A DNA stretch of 12,421 bases from positions 1-12,421 of the forward strand of contig JANWYL010000075.1 in assembly GCA_025056955.1 (NCBI GenBank), given 5' to 3'. The first letter of the stretch is position 1, and every line of letters begins with the position of its first letter. Source of the DNA: Sandaracinaceae bacterium (GTDB lineage: Bacteria > Myxococcota_A > Polyangia > Polyangiales > Sandaracinaceae). Shown here piece by piece: positions 6,314 to 12,421 of this stretch. A program made the position numbers and the translations under genes. The notes beneath the pieces were generated by a model. That model was not told where the DNA came from, did no database searches, and worked only from the letters and a program-made list of their open reading frames with translations.

Positions 6314-6426
6314 TTACTGATCAACGATAGGGGTGATTGGTAAAACAAAGGTGCAAGTCGGGGGGATGGGTGGGTTTTTTTCGATGAATCCCAAGGGACA
6401 CATGACAGTTGCAGGAGGTGAAAACA

Positions 6427-7968
6427 ATGGGAGTACCAGAAAAGATGGCATTTCTTTGTAAAAAGCATGGGTTGTGTTGGCTTGTTGCCTCTCTCGCAAT
6501 ATTGGTGATACCCACTGGTCAGCTCATGGCATTGGATGTTGAAAGCCAGGAGCGCATGGTGGAGAGTGCAGAGGGTAAAGAAATCACCTCTGAGCTTCGT
6601 GAGGAAAGCAGAGAGTTGGTGTGGGAGGTATCCCACGAGGAGGTGTTTCACCAGGAGGAGGGAGAGAGAAAGGATGAAGCCAATCATAACGGGGGGAATA
6701 ACGACGAAAAAGCGCCCTCAGAGGCACGAGATTCTCAGGAGAAGCGCAGAGCAGAAAATGGTGTGGGGGTGGAAGATCATGGTGAAAAGAAAGTGACCAC
6801 TGCCAAGGGTGAGGAACAGACCGCTCCTTTTCTCTTTGGACTGGATTGGAGTCGTCCTTTGCTACCACCCATTGATCCAGCTGCTTTTCCCCCCCTCCCA
6901 CCATCAGAAGAGCGCCAAAGGCCTCCTGTTGAGGTGCACGGATTTACGGCGATTTGGATTACTCCGCATCAGGAGCGGATTCCCGGAGTGGAAGTGAGGG
7001 ATCCTTTTCGATTGCGCTTCGCAGTGCTGCGGGTAGATGCACACCTTTCTCCTCATGTTCGCGTTTTGAGCAGGCTTGGACTTACGCTTCCGCAGTATCC
7101 CCTTTTGGATTTTGTTGGGGTGTGGACACCCACCAACGAAGTGGCTTTTTCTTTCGGACAAATGCGCATGCCATTTGGTGCTTCTGCCACCACCTTGGCT
7201 CCTCAGTTGGTTTTTCCAGACCGCCCACGCTATGTGCAGGCGATGCTCAAGGCCACATTTCGAGACGTGGGTGTGATGCTGCACAGTGGGGACCGGGGAA
7301 TTGCGGATGGGATTCTGCACTATCGGCTTGCAGTGATGAATGGGGGTGGAAGGATTGGGACGAGCGTTCGGCGTCCAATTGATGGGATCGATCGCTTGCT
7401 TATGGTTGGTCGGGTGTTGGTTGATCTGGGGCGCTTGTTCACCCACTCAAAGGACCGGGTGGTGGTGGGGGTGAGCTATGCACGAGTAAGGGATCCTGCA
7501 GTGGAAGCTGAAAATGAGGAAGAGGCCAAGGAGTTTGCAGATTCGATGCTTGGGCGCAGATTGGTTTCGTACCATCAGGATCGCATCACCCAGGTGATTG
7601 GTGCTGACCTCACCATTTCCTTACTCGGTGTTTGGGTTCAGGGAGAGGTGATGTTTTTGATTTCCACACCCACTGGAGGTGGAGAGCGACGACAAGCGCT
7701 TGGCGCTAGCCTCGAGCTTGCCTACTCGCCAGACTGGCATCCTTACGGAAATGCTTCTTTGCGAGGTGCCTTGCGCTTGGAGTTCTTCGATCCAAACAGT
7801 GGGCGTGCTGGAGACGAGAGCGGCACGATATTGGCGGGGCTCGATTTCGATGCGACCCGTGGCATTCGAGCGGGGGTATATGGAGGGGCGACGGTGTATC
7901 GTCACCTCGAGGAGCAGAAAGAGGTTGGTGCCGGAGAGATGACTGTGAGGGTCCAGTACGCTTTTTGA
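6427..7968 (+). CDS. Porin O/P-like outer-membrane protein with charged N-terminal extension
   Basis: A 513-residue exported protein. Residues 1-35 are a signal peptide (KK, then LCWLVASLAILVIPT, cleavage likely after LMA). Residues ~38-130 are Glu/Lys-rich, probably coiled or disordered, and 139-168 are proline-rich. From ~169 the sequence alternates as in a beta barrel, with FSFGQMRMPFG (241-251), a FPDRPR region (263-268), FRDVGVML (278-285) and LAVMNGGGR (301-309), the pattern of phosphate-selective porin O/P proteins. The last residue is Phe (VRVQYAF), the usual outer-membrane assembly signal. The ATG at 6427 is chosen because GGAGG lies 8 bp ahead; an in-frame TTG at 6409 precedes that site. 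It follows tsdA by 113 bp and may admit sulfur oxyanions, which is inferred from context only. Confidence 0.75.
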   Translation: MGVPEKMAFLCKKHGLCWLVASLAILVIPTGQLMALDVESQERMVESAEGKEITSELREESRELVWEVSHEEVFHQEEGERKDEANHNGGNNDEKAPSEARDSQEKRRAENGVGVEDHGEKKVTTAKGEEQTAPFLFGLDWSRPLLPPIDPAAFPPLPPSEERQRPPVEVHGFTAIWITPHQERIPGVEVRDPFRLRFAVLRVDAHLSPHVRVLSRLGLTLPQYPLLDFVGVWTPTNEVAFSFGQMRMPFGASATTLAPQLVFPDRPRYVQAMLKATFRDVGVMLHSGDRGIADGILHYRLAVMNGGGRIGTSVRRPIDGIDRLLMVGRVLVDLGRLFTHSKDRVVVGVSYARVRDPAVEAENEEEAKEFADSMLGRRLVSYHQDRITQVIGADLTISLLGVWVQGEVMFLISTPTGGGERRQALGASLELAYSPDWHPYGNASLRGALRLEFFDPNSGRAGDESGTILAGLDFDATRGIRAGVYGGATVYRHLEEQKEVGAGEMTVRVQYAF

Positions 7969-8038
7969 ACAGGATTGGGTGGGGAATCGTGCACGCCTTC
8001 GCTTGCATGCGTCATGCTTCGAACCAAGCTGAGGCCTG

Positions 8039-9136
8039 ATGTTGCCCCTTGCGAAGATTCGCTCTCTTGTGGCTCGCCATGCCGAGCTCGAAGAGATGCT
8101 CTGTTTGCCGGAAATCATCGGGAATCCTGCTCGGTATGCGCGTTTGCGGAAAGAGCATGCTGAGCTTGGCCCCATTGTTGAGGCCTTTCGTCGCTACGAG
8201 GAAATTGAGCGCCGCATCGCAGAAGACAAGGCGGCCTTGGAGGACCCTGAGCTATGCGATTTGGCCAAAGAGGAGCTGGGTGAGCTTGAAGTTCAAAAGG
8301 CGGCTTTGGAGAGGGAGATCAAGGTATTGCTTCTTCCTCCCGACCCCAACGATGCCAAAAATACCATTGTTGAAATCCGAAGTGGTGCAGGGGGGGAGGA
8401 GGCAGCCCTTTTTGCAGCTGATTTGTTGCGCATGTACACCCGGTATGCTGAGCGCAAGGGGTGGGAGGTCGAAATATTGTCAACCAGCGAGGCGCACATA
8501 GGAGGATTCAAAGAGGTCATCGCTTTGTTTCGCGGTGAGCGGGTGTACTCGCGTTTGCGCTTTGAGGCGGGGGTGCATCGCGTTCAACGTGTGCCTGTGA
8601 CCGAGAGCCAAGGGAGAATTCACACCTCCACTGCAACGGTTGCGGTTCTCCCAGAGGCTGATGAAATCGATGTGAAAATCGATGAGAAAGATCTTGAAAT
8701 TTCAATTGCAGCCGCGGGTGGGCCAGGGGGGCAAGGAGTAAACACCACCAACAGCGCTGTCCAGATCCTCCACAAGCCCACTGGCATCATCGTCAAGTGC
8801 CAAGACGAGCGTTCTCAGATCCGAAACAAGGCCAAGGCGCTCAAAATCTTGAGGGCTCGGCTCCTTGAACGGGAGCGGGAGGCAGCGCACGCCGCTGAGG
8901 CTGCTGAGCGCAGAGCCATGGTTGGTACAGGGGAGCGAGCGGAAAAGATCCGCACCTACAACTTCCCCCAGAATCGGGTGACAGATCACCGAATTGGATT
9001 AACCCTCTACAAGCTCGATCAGGTGATCGATGGTGATTTGGATGAGCTTCTCGATGCCTTGCGTGCTCACCACATCGCTTCGTTGCTTGAAAAGCAGGCA
9101 CGAGAGGAGCATACAATCGAGGCAAGGGGTGGGTGA
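8039..9136 (+). CDS. prfA: Peptide chain release factor 1
   Basis: A 365-residue class I release factor that frees the finished peptide at UAA and UAG codons. The stop-codon recognition tripeptide is PVT (186-188), the RF1 form rather than the SPF of RF2, within RVPVTESQGRIHTS. The catalytic GGQ is at 230-232 in GGPGGQGVNTTNSAVQILH, followed by CQDERSQIRNKAKALKILRAR. Length fits the family (~360). The N-terminal region ~1-100 is helical with many charged residues, as expected. The ATG at 8039 has only a weak ribosome site (TGAGG). The prmC/hemK methyltransferase gene that often follows prfA is absent; a DUF3261-like gene follows after 3 bp. Its presence and intact motifs argue that UAG is a working stop in this genome. 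Confidence 0.97.
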   Translation: MLPLAKIRSLVARHAELEEMLCLPEIIGNPARYARLRKEHAELGPIVEAFRRYEEIERRIAEDKAALEDPELCDLAKEELGELEVQKAALEREIKVLLLPPDPNDAKNTIVEIRSGAGGEEAALFAADLLRMYTRYAERKGWEVEILSTSEAHIGGFKEVIALFRGERVYSRLRFEAGVHRVQRVPVTESQGRIHTSTATVAVLPEADEIDVKIDEKDLEISIAAAGGPGGQGVNTTNSAVQILHKPTGIIVKCQDERSQIRNKAKALKILRARLLEREREAAHAAEAAERRAMVGTGERAEKIRTYNFPQNRVTDHRIGLTLYKLDQVIDGDLDELLDALRAHHIASLLEKQAREEHTIEARGG

Positions 9137-9139
9137 AGG

Positions 9140-9895
9140 ATGGTGCGGCGGGGCTATTGGTCGAGTTGGGGGGGGAGACTAAGGTGGGTATTTTTTGCGG
9201 TGGTGTTTCAGAATGGAGCAGGCACAGGTGGTTGCGGGGGAGGTCAGATGAAGGCGAAGGAGGTCGTTTTTGCTCCACCCAAGCTTCTGGATCCTGGTCA
9301 ATTTCCCGTTGATATGGCGGTGGATCAAGTGGTTGTTGCTGAGCATGAAGGTGGCAGTGCATCCTTTCGAGCGATCGTCGAAAAGAAGGGCAGGCGGTTG
9401 GTTTTAGTAGGCCTTGCACCTCATGGAGGGAGGGGATTTGTGGTCACTCAGGAAGGTGAACATTTAAGCTTCCAGTCCTATCTTCCTGATCCCCTCCCCT
9501 TTGCTCCTGAGTTCATGATGGCTGATGTTCACCGGACTTGGTTGGTAGGTTTGATGAGGCCAGGATGCTCTGCCTTTAAGGATGGTGAATACGAGGGAGT
9601 GAGTGGAGAAGAGCATTTCATCGAGACATGGAGGGGAGGAAGGTTGAGGTCGCGCCGCTTTCGAAGCCTGCATTCTGAGCGGGCGGGGTGGTGGAAGGTG
9701 GATATCAGATATGAAGGAGGGCTTGCTCCCAATTCTCTACCTGAGCGGGTAGTCATTGAAGCAGTGCCTTTTCCTGGCCGTTTCTACCGTTTAACTCTGA
9801 CTTCTCTGTCAGGGCATTTTGAGTTAGAGGGAAAAGAGATGGTTGACAAGGAGGGCTTGACACGCGTTTGCTTTGATCAATCCTCGGAAACATGA
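9140..9895 (+). CDS. DUF3261-like probable lipoprotein or exported protein
   Basis: A 251-residue protein of unknown function. The first ~32 residues (basic start, then LRWVFFAVVF) look like a signal peptide. TGGC ending at Cys32 could be a lipobox, though the canonical residue before it is weak. The body (~40-230) shows the DUF3261 pattern: PPKLLDPGQF, FRAIVEKKGRRLVLVGLAPHG, a PFAPEFMMADVHRTWL stretch, a KVDIRYEG strand and VIEAVPFPGRFYRLTL near the end. DUF3261 lipoproteins occur in aryl-polyene clusters and elsewhere, with no known activity. It begins 3 bp after prfA and overlaps the next gene by 4 bp (ATGA), so the two are probably translated together and may share an envelope role. Family assignment is moderate. 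Confidence 0.6.
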   Translation: MVRRGYWSSWGGRLRWVFFAVVFQNGAGTGGCGGGQMKAKEVVFAPPKLLDPGQFPVDMAVDQVVVAEHEGGSASFRAIVEKKGRRLVLVGLAPHGGRGFVVTQEGEHLSFQSYLPDPLPFAPEFMMADVHRTWLVGLMRPGCSAFKDGEYEGVSGEEHFIETWRGGRLRSRRFRSLHSERAGWWKVDIRYEGGLAPNSLPERVVIEAVPFPGRFYRLTLTSLSGHFELEGKEMVDKEGLTRVCFDQSSET

Positions 9896-10752
9896 GGCGG
9901 TATCAGAATCGGTTGTTGCAAGGGGCGGCATCCTGGTTGGTATTGCTTGCCGGATGCGTGGGAGAGAGCGAAGAGAACGATATTGTTCGCTTTAGTGAGG
10001 AGGAAGAAACAACGCTTTACGAGCAAGCCTTCGTGGAAGCCATGGAAGGGAAGGCAGATGGGCCGGATTGTGCTGGCACATGGGTGCCAGATCGTCCTCC
10101 ATTTCGCAAAGCGGTTGCTTTGACTTTTGACGATGGACCAAGGCCTGGGCCCACTTCTACCATTCTTCAGATATTGCGTCGTCACCAGGTCCCAGCCACT
10201 TTTTTCATCAACGGCGTTCGTTTGCGGAGCCCAGAGGCGGAGCGGATAGCCCGAGAAATTGCCCAAGATCCTCTGTTTATTTTAGCCAATCACACGTGGT
10301 CTCACCCAGACATGAGCCGCATTCCAGCAACCAGGGTGGCCACAGAAATCGACGACACCACAGCTGTTATGCAACAAGTGGGTGAAACCTTGCGTTACTT
10401 CCGATTCCCATTTGGATCTTCAACGTGCTCGACCGCGCGGGCAGTGCGCGAGCGGCAATACACGATTGTCGGCTGGCACATCGACAGCGCCGACTGGTGC
10501 TATGCTGCGGGAAATGGTGTTTGCCCCCGCAACCGTTTTCGTTTTGTTGATGATGACGTGCGCGACAATATGGTTGAATATGTGTTGCGGCAGGTGAGGG
10601 CGCGAGGAGGAGGCATTTTGCTTTTCCATGACATTCACCCACACACAGCTGCCAATATTGAGCGGTTGATCATGGCCCTGAAGAATGAGGGGTATCGCTT
10701 TGTCGCCATCAACGATCCCAGTGTATTTCCAATGCTCAACCGCAACCGTTGA
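9892..10752 (+). CDS. Polysaccharide deacetylase (NodB domain) lipoprotein
   Basis: A 286-residue lipoprotein: basic start, hydrophobic WLVLLAGC with lipobox LAGC and lipidated Cys22, then a 50-residue acidic linker. The NodB catalytic domain (~72-275) has TFDDGP (78-83, Asp80 base and Asp81 metal ligand), NHTWSHPDM with His134 and His138 as metal ligands, RFPFG (171-175), GWHIDSADW (194-202) and LLFHD with His246 as catalytic acid. All five motifs are present, so it is likely an active metal-dependent deacetylase of N-acetylated or acetylated glycan at the envelope; substrate is unknown. Cysteines 60, 179, 203 and 211 in the exported domain could form disulfides. The start overlaps the upstream stop (ATGA). 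The downstream nucleotide-sugar genes fit a surface-glycan theme. Confidence 0.92.
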   Translation: MRRYQNRLLQGAASWLVLLAGCVGESEENDIVRFSEEEETTLYEQAFVEAMEGKADGPDCAGTWVPDRPPFRKAVALTFDDGPRPGPTSTILQILRRHQVPATFFINGVRLRSPEAERIAREIAQDPLFILANHTWSHPDMSRIPATRVATEIDDTTAVMQQVGETLRYFRFPFGSSTCSTARAVRERQYTIVGWHIDSADWCYAAGNGVCPRNRFRFVDDDVRDNMVEYVLRQVRARGGGILLFHDIHPHTAANIERLIMALKNEGYRFVAINDPSVFPMLNRNR

Positions 10753-10793
10753 TGTTGGGTGTGTTGAAACCATTCTACGAGAAAGCATGCTGA
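10752..10793 (+). other. Possible 13-codon linker mini-ORF before the acetyltransferase gene
   Basis: An ATG sharing its A with the deacetylase TGA (TGATG) opens a frame encoding MLGVLKPFYEKAC. It stops at a TGA at 10791-10793, just past the acetyltransferase ATG at 10787 (ATGCTGA). Such a bridge could couple translation of two genes separated by 34 bp and poorly served by ribosome sites. It may be chance. Confidence 0.18.
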
Positions 10794-11350
10794 TTGACCC
10801 GAGTGCACGAATTCACGTGAGTGCGGAGGTGTCGCAAGAGTCCCATGTGGGGGCTCGGACTGTCATATGGCACCATGCCCAAGTGAGAGAAGGAGCGCGG
10901 ATAGGTGCAGACTGTGTGATTGGCAAGGGGGTATATGTTGACGTTGGGGTGGTGGTAGGTGATCGGTGCAAGATCCAGAATGGGGCCTTACTTTACCGCG
11001 GGGTGACGTTGGAGAATGGTGTTTTTGTTGGTCCTGGCGCCATTTTGACGAACGATCGGCTTCCGAGGGCGATTAACCCAGATGGCACGCTCAAGCAAAG
11101 CACAGATTGGGTGATTTCACCCATTCGGGTGCGTGAGGGGGCCTCGATTGGAGCCGGCGCGGTCATTGTTGCTGGGGTGACAATCGGTCGATTTGCAATG
11201 GTGGGGGCTGGTGCTGTGGTTACCAAGGACGTTGAGGACTACCAGCTTGTTTTCGGTAATCCAGCCAGGCCACAAGGATGGGTGAATGCGTCTGGTCAGA
11301 GGGTGTCGTCTCGCAAAGAGGCTGAAGAAGGCTTGCGTGAGGAGGGCTGA
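10787..11350 (+). CDS. WbpD/WlbB-type UDP-sugar N-acetyltransferase (left-handed beta-helix)
   Basis: A 187-residue cytoplasmic acyltransferase built of hexapeptide repeats (IGADCV, IGKGVY, VGDRCK, IGAGAV, VGAGAV). TVIWHHAQV (25-33), KIQNGALLYRGVTLENGVFVGPGAILTND (62-90) and GNPARPQGW (157-165) follow the pattern of WbpD/WlbB enzymes that acetylate the 3-amino group of UDP-2-acetamido-3-amino sugars; 29-residue span given by ends only as positions 62-90. The ATG at 10787 is preferred over the long upstream extension, which would overlap the deacetylase by 68 bp; MLIDPSARIH is a typical start of this fold. Ribosome site is weak. The next gene is the matching dehydrogenase type, strongly supporting a 3-acetamido-sugar pathway. 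Exact sugar is not settled. Confidence 0.85.
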   Translation: MLIDPSARIHVSAEVSQESHVGARTVIWHHAQVREGARIGADCVIGKGVYVDVGVVVGDRCKIQNGALLYRGVTLENGVFVGPGAILTNDRLPRAINPDGTLKQSTDWVISPIRVREGASIGAGAVIVAGVTIGRFAMVGAGAVVTKDVEDYQLVFGNPARPQGWVNASGQRVSSRKEAEEGLREEG

Positions 11351-11354
11351 GGCG

Positions 11355-11370
11355 TTTCAGCAAACTGAAA
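11355..11370 (+). other. Small perfect hairpin between acetyltransferase and dehydrogenase genes
   Basis: TTTCAG-CAAA-CTGAAA forms a 6-bp stem with a 4-nt loop, 9 bp before the dehydrogenase ATG. There is no T-run, so it is not a terminator. It might hinder ribosome loading or stabilise a processed 5' end. The stem is A/T-rich and weak. Confidence 0.3.
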
Positions 11371-11379
11371 GACGAAAAG

Positions 11380-12393
11380 ATGCTTCGGGTTGCTGTCATT
11401 GGAGCAGGCTCAATGGGGCGCAACCACGCCAGGGTGCTGAGGACGACGAAGGATGTGGAGATCGTCGCCATCGTTGACCCGGAAGTGGAGCGTGCCAAGG
11501 AGCTCGTCAGAATTTATGGTGGAAAGGCCTTTGGGTGTGTGGATGATGCGCTGATGAATGCGGTTGACGCAGCGGTCGTTGCCGTGCCAACGCACCTGCA
11601 TTACCAAGTGGCTGCTCCATTGCTGAGGGCTGGGGTGCATCTTCTTGTGGAGAAACCCCTGGCTTCGACGGTGGAGGAAGCCGAAGCGCTTCGACGCTTG
11701 GCCGAGCAAAACCGCTGTGTGTTGGCAGTCGGGCACATTGAGCGTTTCAATCCCGCTGTTCGGCTGTTGGCAGAACGCTTGGCAGAGGGGAGGATCGGAC
11801 GCGTTTTCGAGGTGCGCGCGCGGCGGCTTGGCCCCTTTCCAGTGAGAATTCGCGATGTTGGAGTGGTGCTTGACCTTGCAACCCACGACTTAGACATCTT
11901 TAGGTTTTTATTGCGTTCTGAGGTGATGCGGGTTTTTGCGGAAGGTCTTGGTGCACTTTGCACGCAGCGCGAAGACTCGGTCACGGCCTTGCTTCGTTTT
12001 GAAAGTGGTGCGATAGGTGTGATCGAGGCAAGTTGGATCACACCGACCAAGGTGAGGGAGCTGATTGTAGTGGGTGAGGGTGGGATGTTTCGTGTGGATT
12101 ATCTCACTCAGGACCTTTTCTTTTTTGAAAATGCTGAGGCAGCGCCGATTGGATGGGCAGAGATGAGCGTGTTTCGGGGGGTAAGCGAAGGTGCAATGAC
12201 GCGGCTTTTGGTGCATAAGGTGGAGCCCCTGCGTGCAGAAATGGATGGTTTCTTGAAGGCTGTTCGAACAGGGGTTGATGACCAGATTGTTCCAGCCGAG
12301 GATGGAATAGCAGCCCTGCGTTTGGCATGGGCGATCATCGAGGCGATGCAGCGGGGGGAGGCAGTGATGCTTCGGCCTCCATCGCAAAAATAG
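11380..12393 (+). CDS. Gfo/Idh/MocA oxidoreductase, UDP-GlcNAc 3-dehydrogenase type (GnnA/WbpB-like)
   Basis: A 337-residue NAD(P)-dependent sugar dehydrogenase. The Rossmann domain opens with AVIGAGSMGRNHARVL (GAGSMG at 8-13) and an acidic IVDPE strand (31-35). EKP at 91-93 is the family motif whose Lys contributes to catalysis. VGHIERFNPAVR (117-128), RRLGPFPVRIRDVGVVLDLATHDLDI (148-173 by position) resemble UDP-N-acetylglucosamine 3-dehydrogenases, with His169 as likely catalytic residue. It would oxidise C3 of a UDP-GlcNAc-type sugar so that an aminotransferase can install an amino group, which the acetyltransferase upstream then acetylates. It starts 29 bp after that gene, ends in TAG, and another gene follows 20 bp later. 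Substrate (UDP-GlcNAc or its uronate) is inferred. Confidence 0.88.
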   Translation: MLRVAVIGAGSMGRNHARVLRTTKDVEIVAIVDPEVERAKELVRIYGGKAFGCVDDALMNAVDAAVVAVPTHLHYQVAAPLLRAGVHLLVEKPLASTVEEAEALRRLAEQNRCVLAVGHIERFNPAVRLLAERLAEGRIGRVFEVRARRLGPFPVRIRDVGVVLDLATHDLDIFRFLLRSEVMRVFAEGLGALCTQREDSVTALLRFESGAIGVIEASWITPTKVRELIVVGEGGMFRVDYLTQDLFFFENAEAAPIGWAEMSVFRGVSEGAMTRLLVHKVEPLRAEMDGFLKAVRTGVDDQIVPAEDGIAALRLAWAIIEAMQRGEAVMLRPPSQK

Positions 12394-12413
12394 AAGGAAT
12401 AGAAGGAGCTGAG

Positions 12414-12421
12414 ATGGGTGA
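12414..12421 (+). CDS. Start of next gene (3' truncated by window end)
   Basis: ATG at 12414 follows a clear AAGGAG (12403-12408) at 5-bp spacing and the dehydrogenase stop by 20 bp, so it very likely begins another gene of the operon. Only Met-Gly and part of a third codon are visible. By pathway logic a DegT-type aminotransferase is expected, but nothing in the visible bases shows it. Confidence 0.5.

Noticed and set aside
6359..6381. G-rich run followed by seven T residues as a terminator after tsdA
   Set aside because: No complementary C-rich arm exists to form a stem, and too few separated G-runs for a standard quadruplex.
8006..8018. GCATGCGTCATGC small dyad before prfA
   Set aside because: Five-bp arms with a 3-nt loop and no T-run; too weak to call a terminator or operator.
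10685..10786. Extended N-terminus of the acetyltransferase
   Set aside because: Would overlap the deacetylase gene by 68 bp and has no family resemblance; MLIDPSARIH at 10787 is a normal start.

Overview
The window is a run of plus-strand genes from a Gram-negative, probably aerobic bacterium. Gram-negative is supported by an outer-membrane porin with a C-terminal Phe, a clear lipoprotein, a periplasmic c-type cytochrome and nucleotide-sugar genes. The style (moderately high GC, many GTG/TTG-rich genes, a sigma54 activator, a secreted lipoprotein with a 'GKADG' linker) resembles Myxococcota/Bradymonadota-type 'deltaproteobacteria', but that placement is a weak inference. I see no tRNA, rRNA, CRISPR array, insertion sequence or integrase.

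Region 1 (1-7968) is a sulfur (sulfane sulfur/thiosulfate/sulfite) module. In order it holds: the 3' part of a TauE/SafE sulfite-exporter-type permease; a sigma54-dependent activator with a PAS-like sensor, AAA+ and Fis domains; two adjacent half-size YeeE/YedE sulfur-transport membrane proteins; a persulfide dioxygenase-rhodanese fusion; a tandem universal stress protein; a diheme TsdA-type thiosulfate dehydrogenase; and a porin O/P-like outer-membrane protein. Two good sigma54 (-24/-12) promoter matches lie before the transporter pair (2228-2243) and before the dioxygenase (3323-3338). The word ATGTTTCATA and variants recur around both and are candidate activator sites. A plausible division of labour is: transporters import sulfur species, the dioxygenase oxidises persulfide to sulfite, the rhodanese domain joins sulfite and persulfide into thiosulfate, TauE exports sulfite or related anions, and TsdA oxidises periplasmic thiosulfate to tetrathionate.

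The most striking observation is that the tsdA gene carries a single in-frame TAG (6020-6022) directly before the CAACH codons of its second heme site. The reading frame continues intact on both sides. It could be a fresh nonsense mutation, a readthrough site or a base-call error. Genome-wide recoding of TAG is unlikely, because at least four other genes here end in TAG and an intact release factor 1 gene (reads UAG) lies 1.7 kb downstream.

Region 2 (8039-10752) holds prfA (RF1), a DUF3261-like probable lipoprotein and a NodB-type polysaccharide deacetylase lipoprotein, the last two overlapping by 4 bp. Region 3 (10787 to the end) begins a nucleotide-sugar operon: a WbpD/WlbB-type left-handed beta-helix N-acetyltransferase, a Gfo/Idh/MocA dehydrogenase of the UDP-GlcNAc 3-dehydrogenase type, and the first codons of another gene. 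Together they suggest synthesis of a 3-amino or 3-acetamido sugar for lipopolysaccharide or another surface glycan. Apart from 2092-2329 (238 bp, described as features), no gene-free stretch approaches 300 bp.
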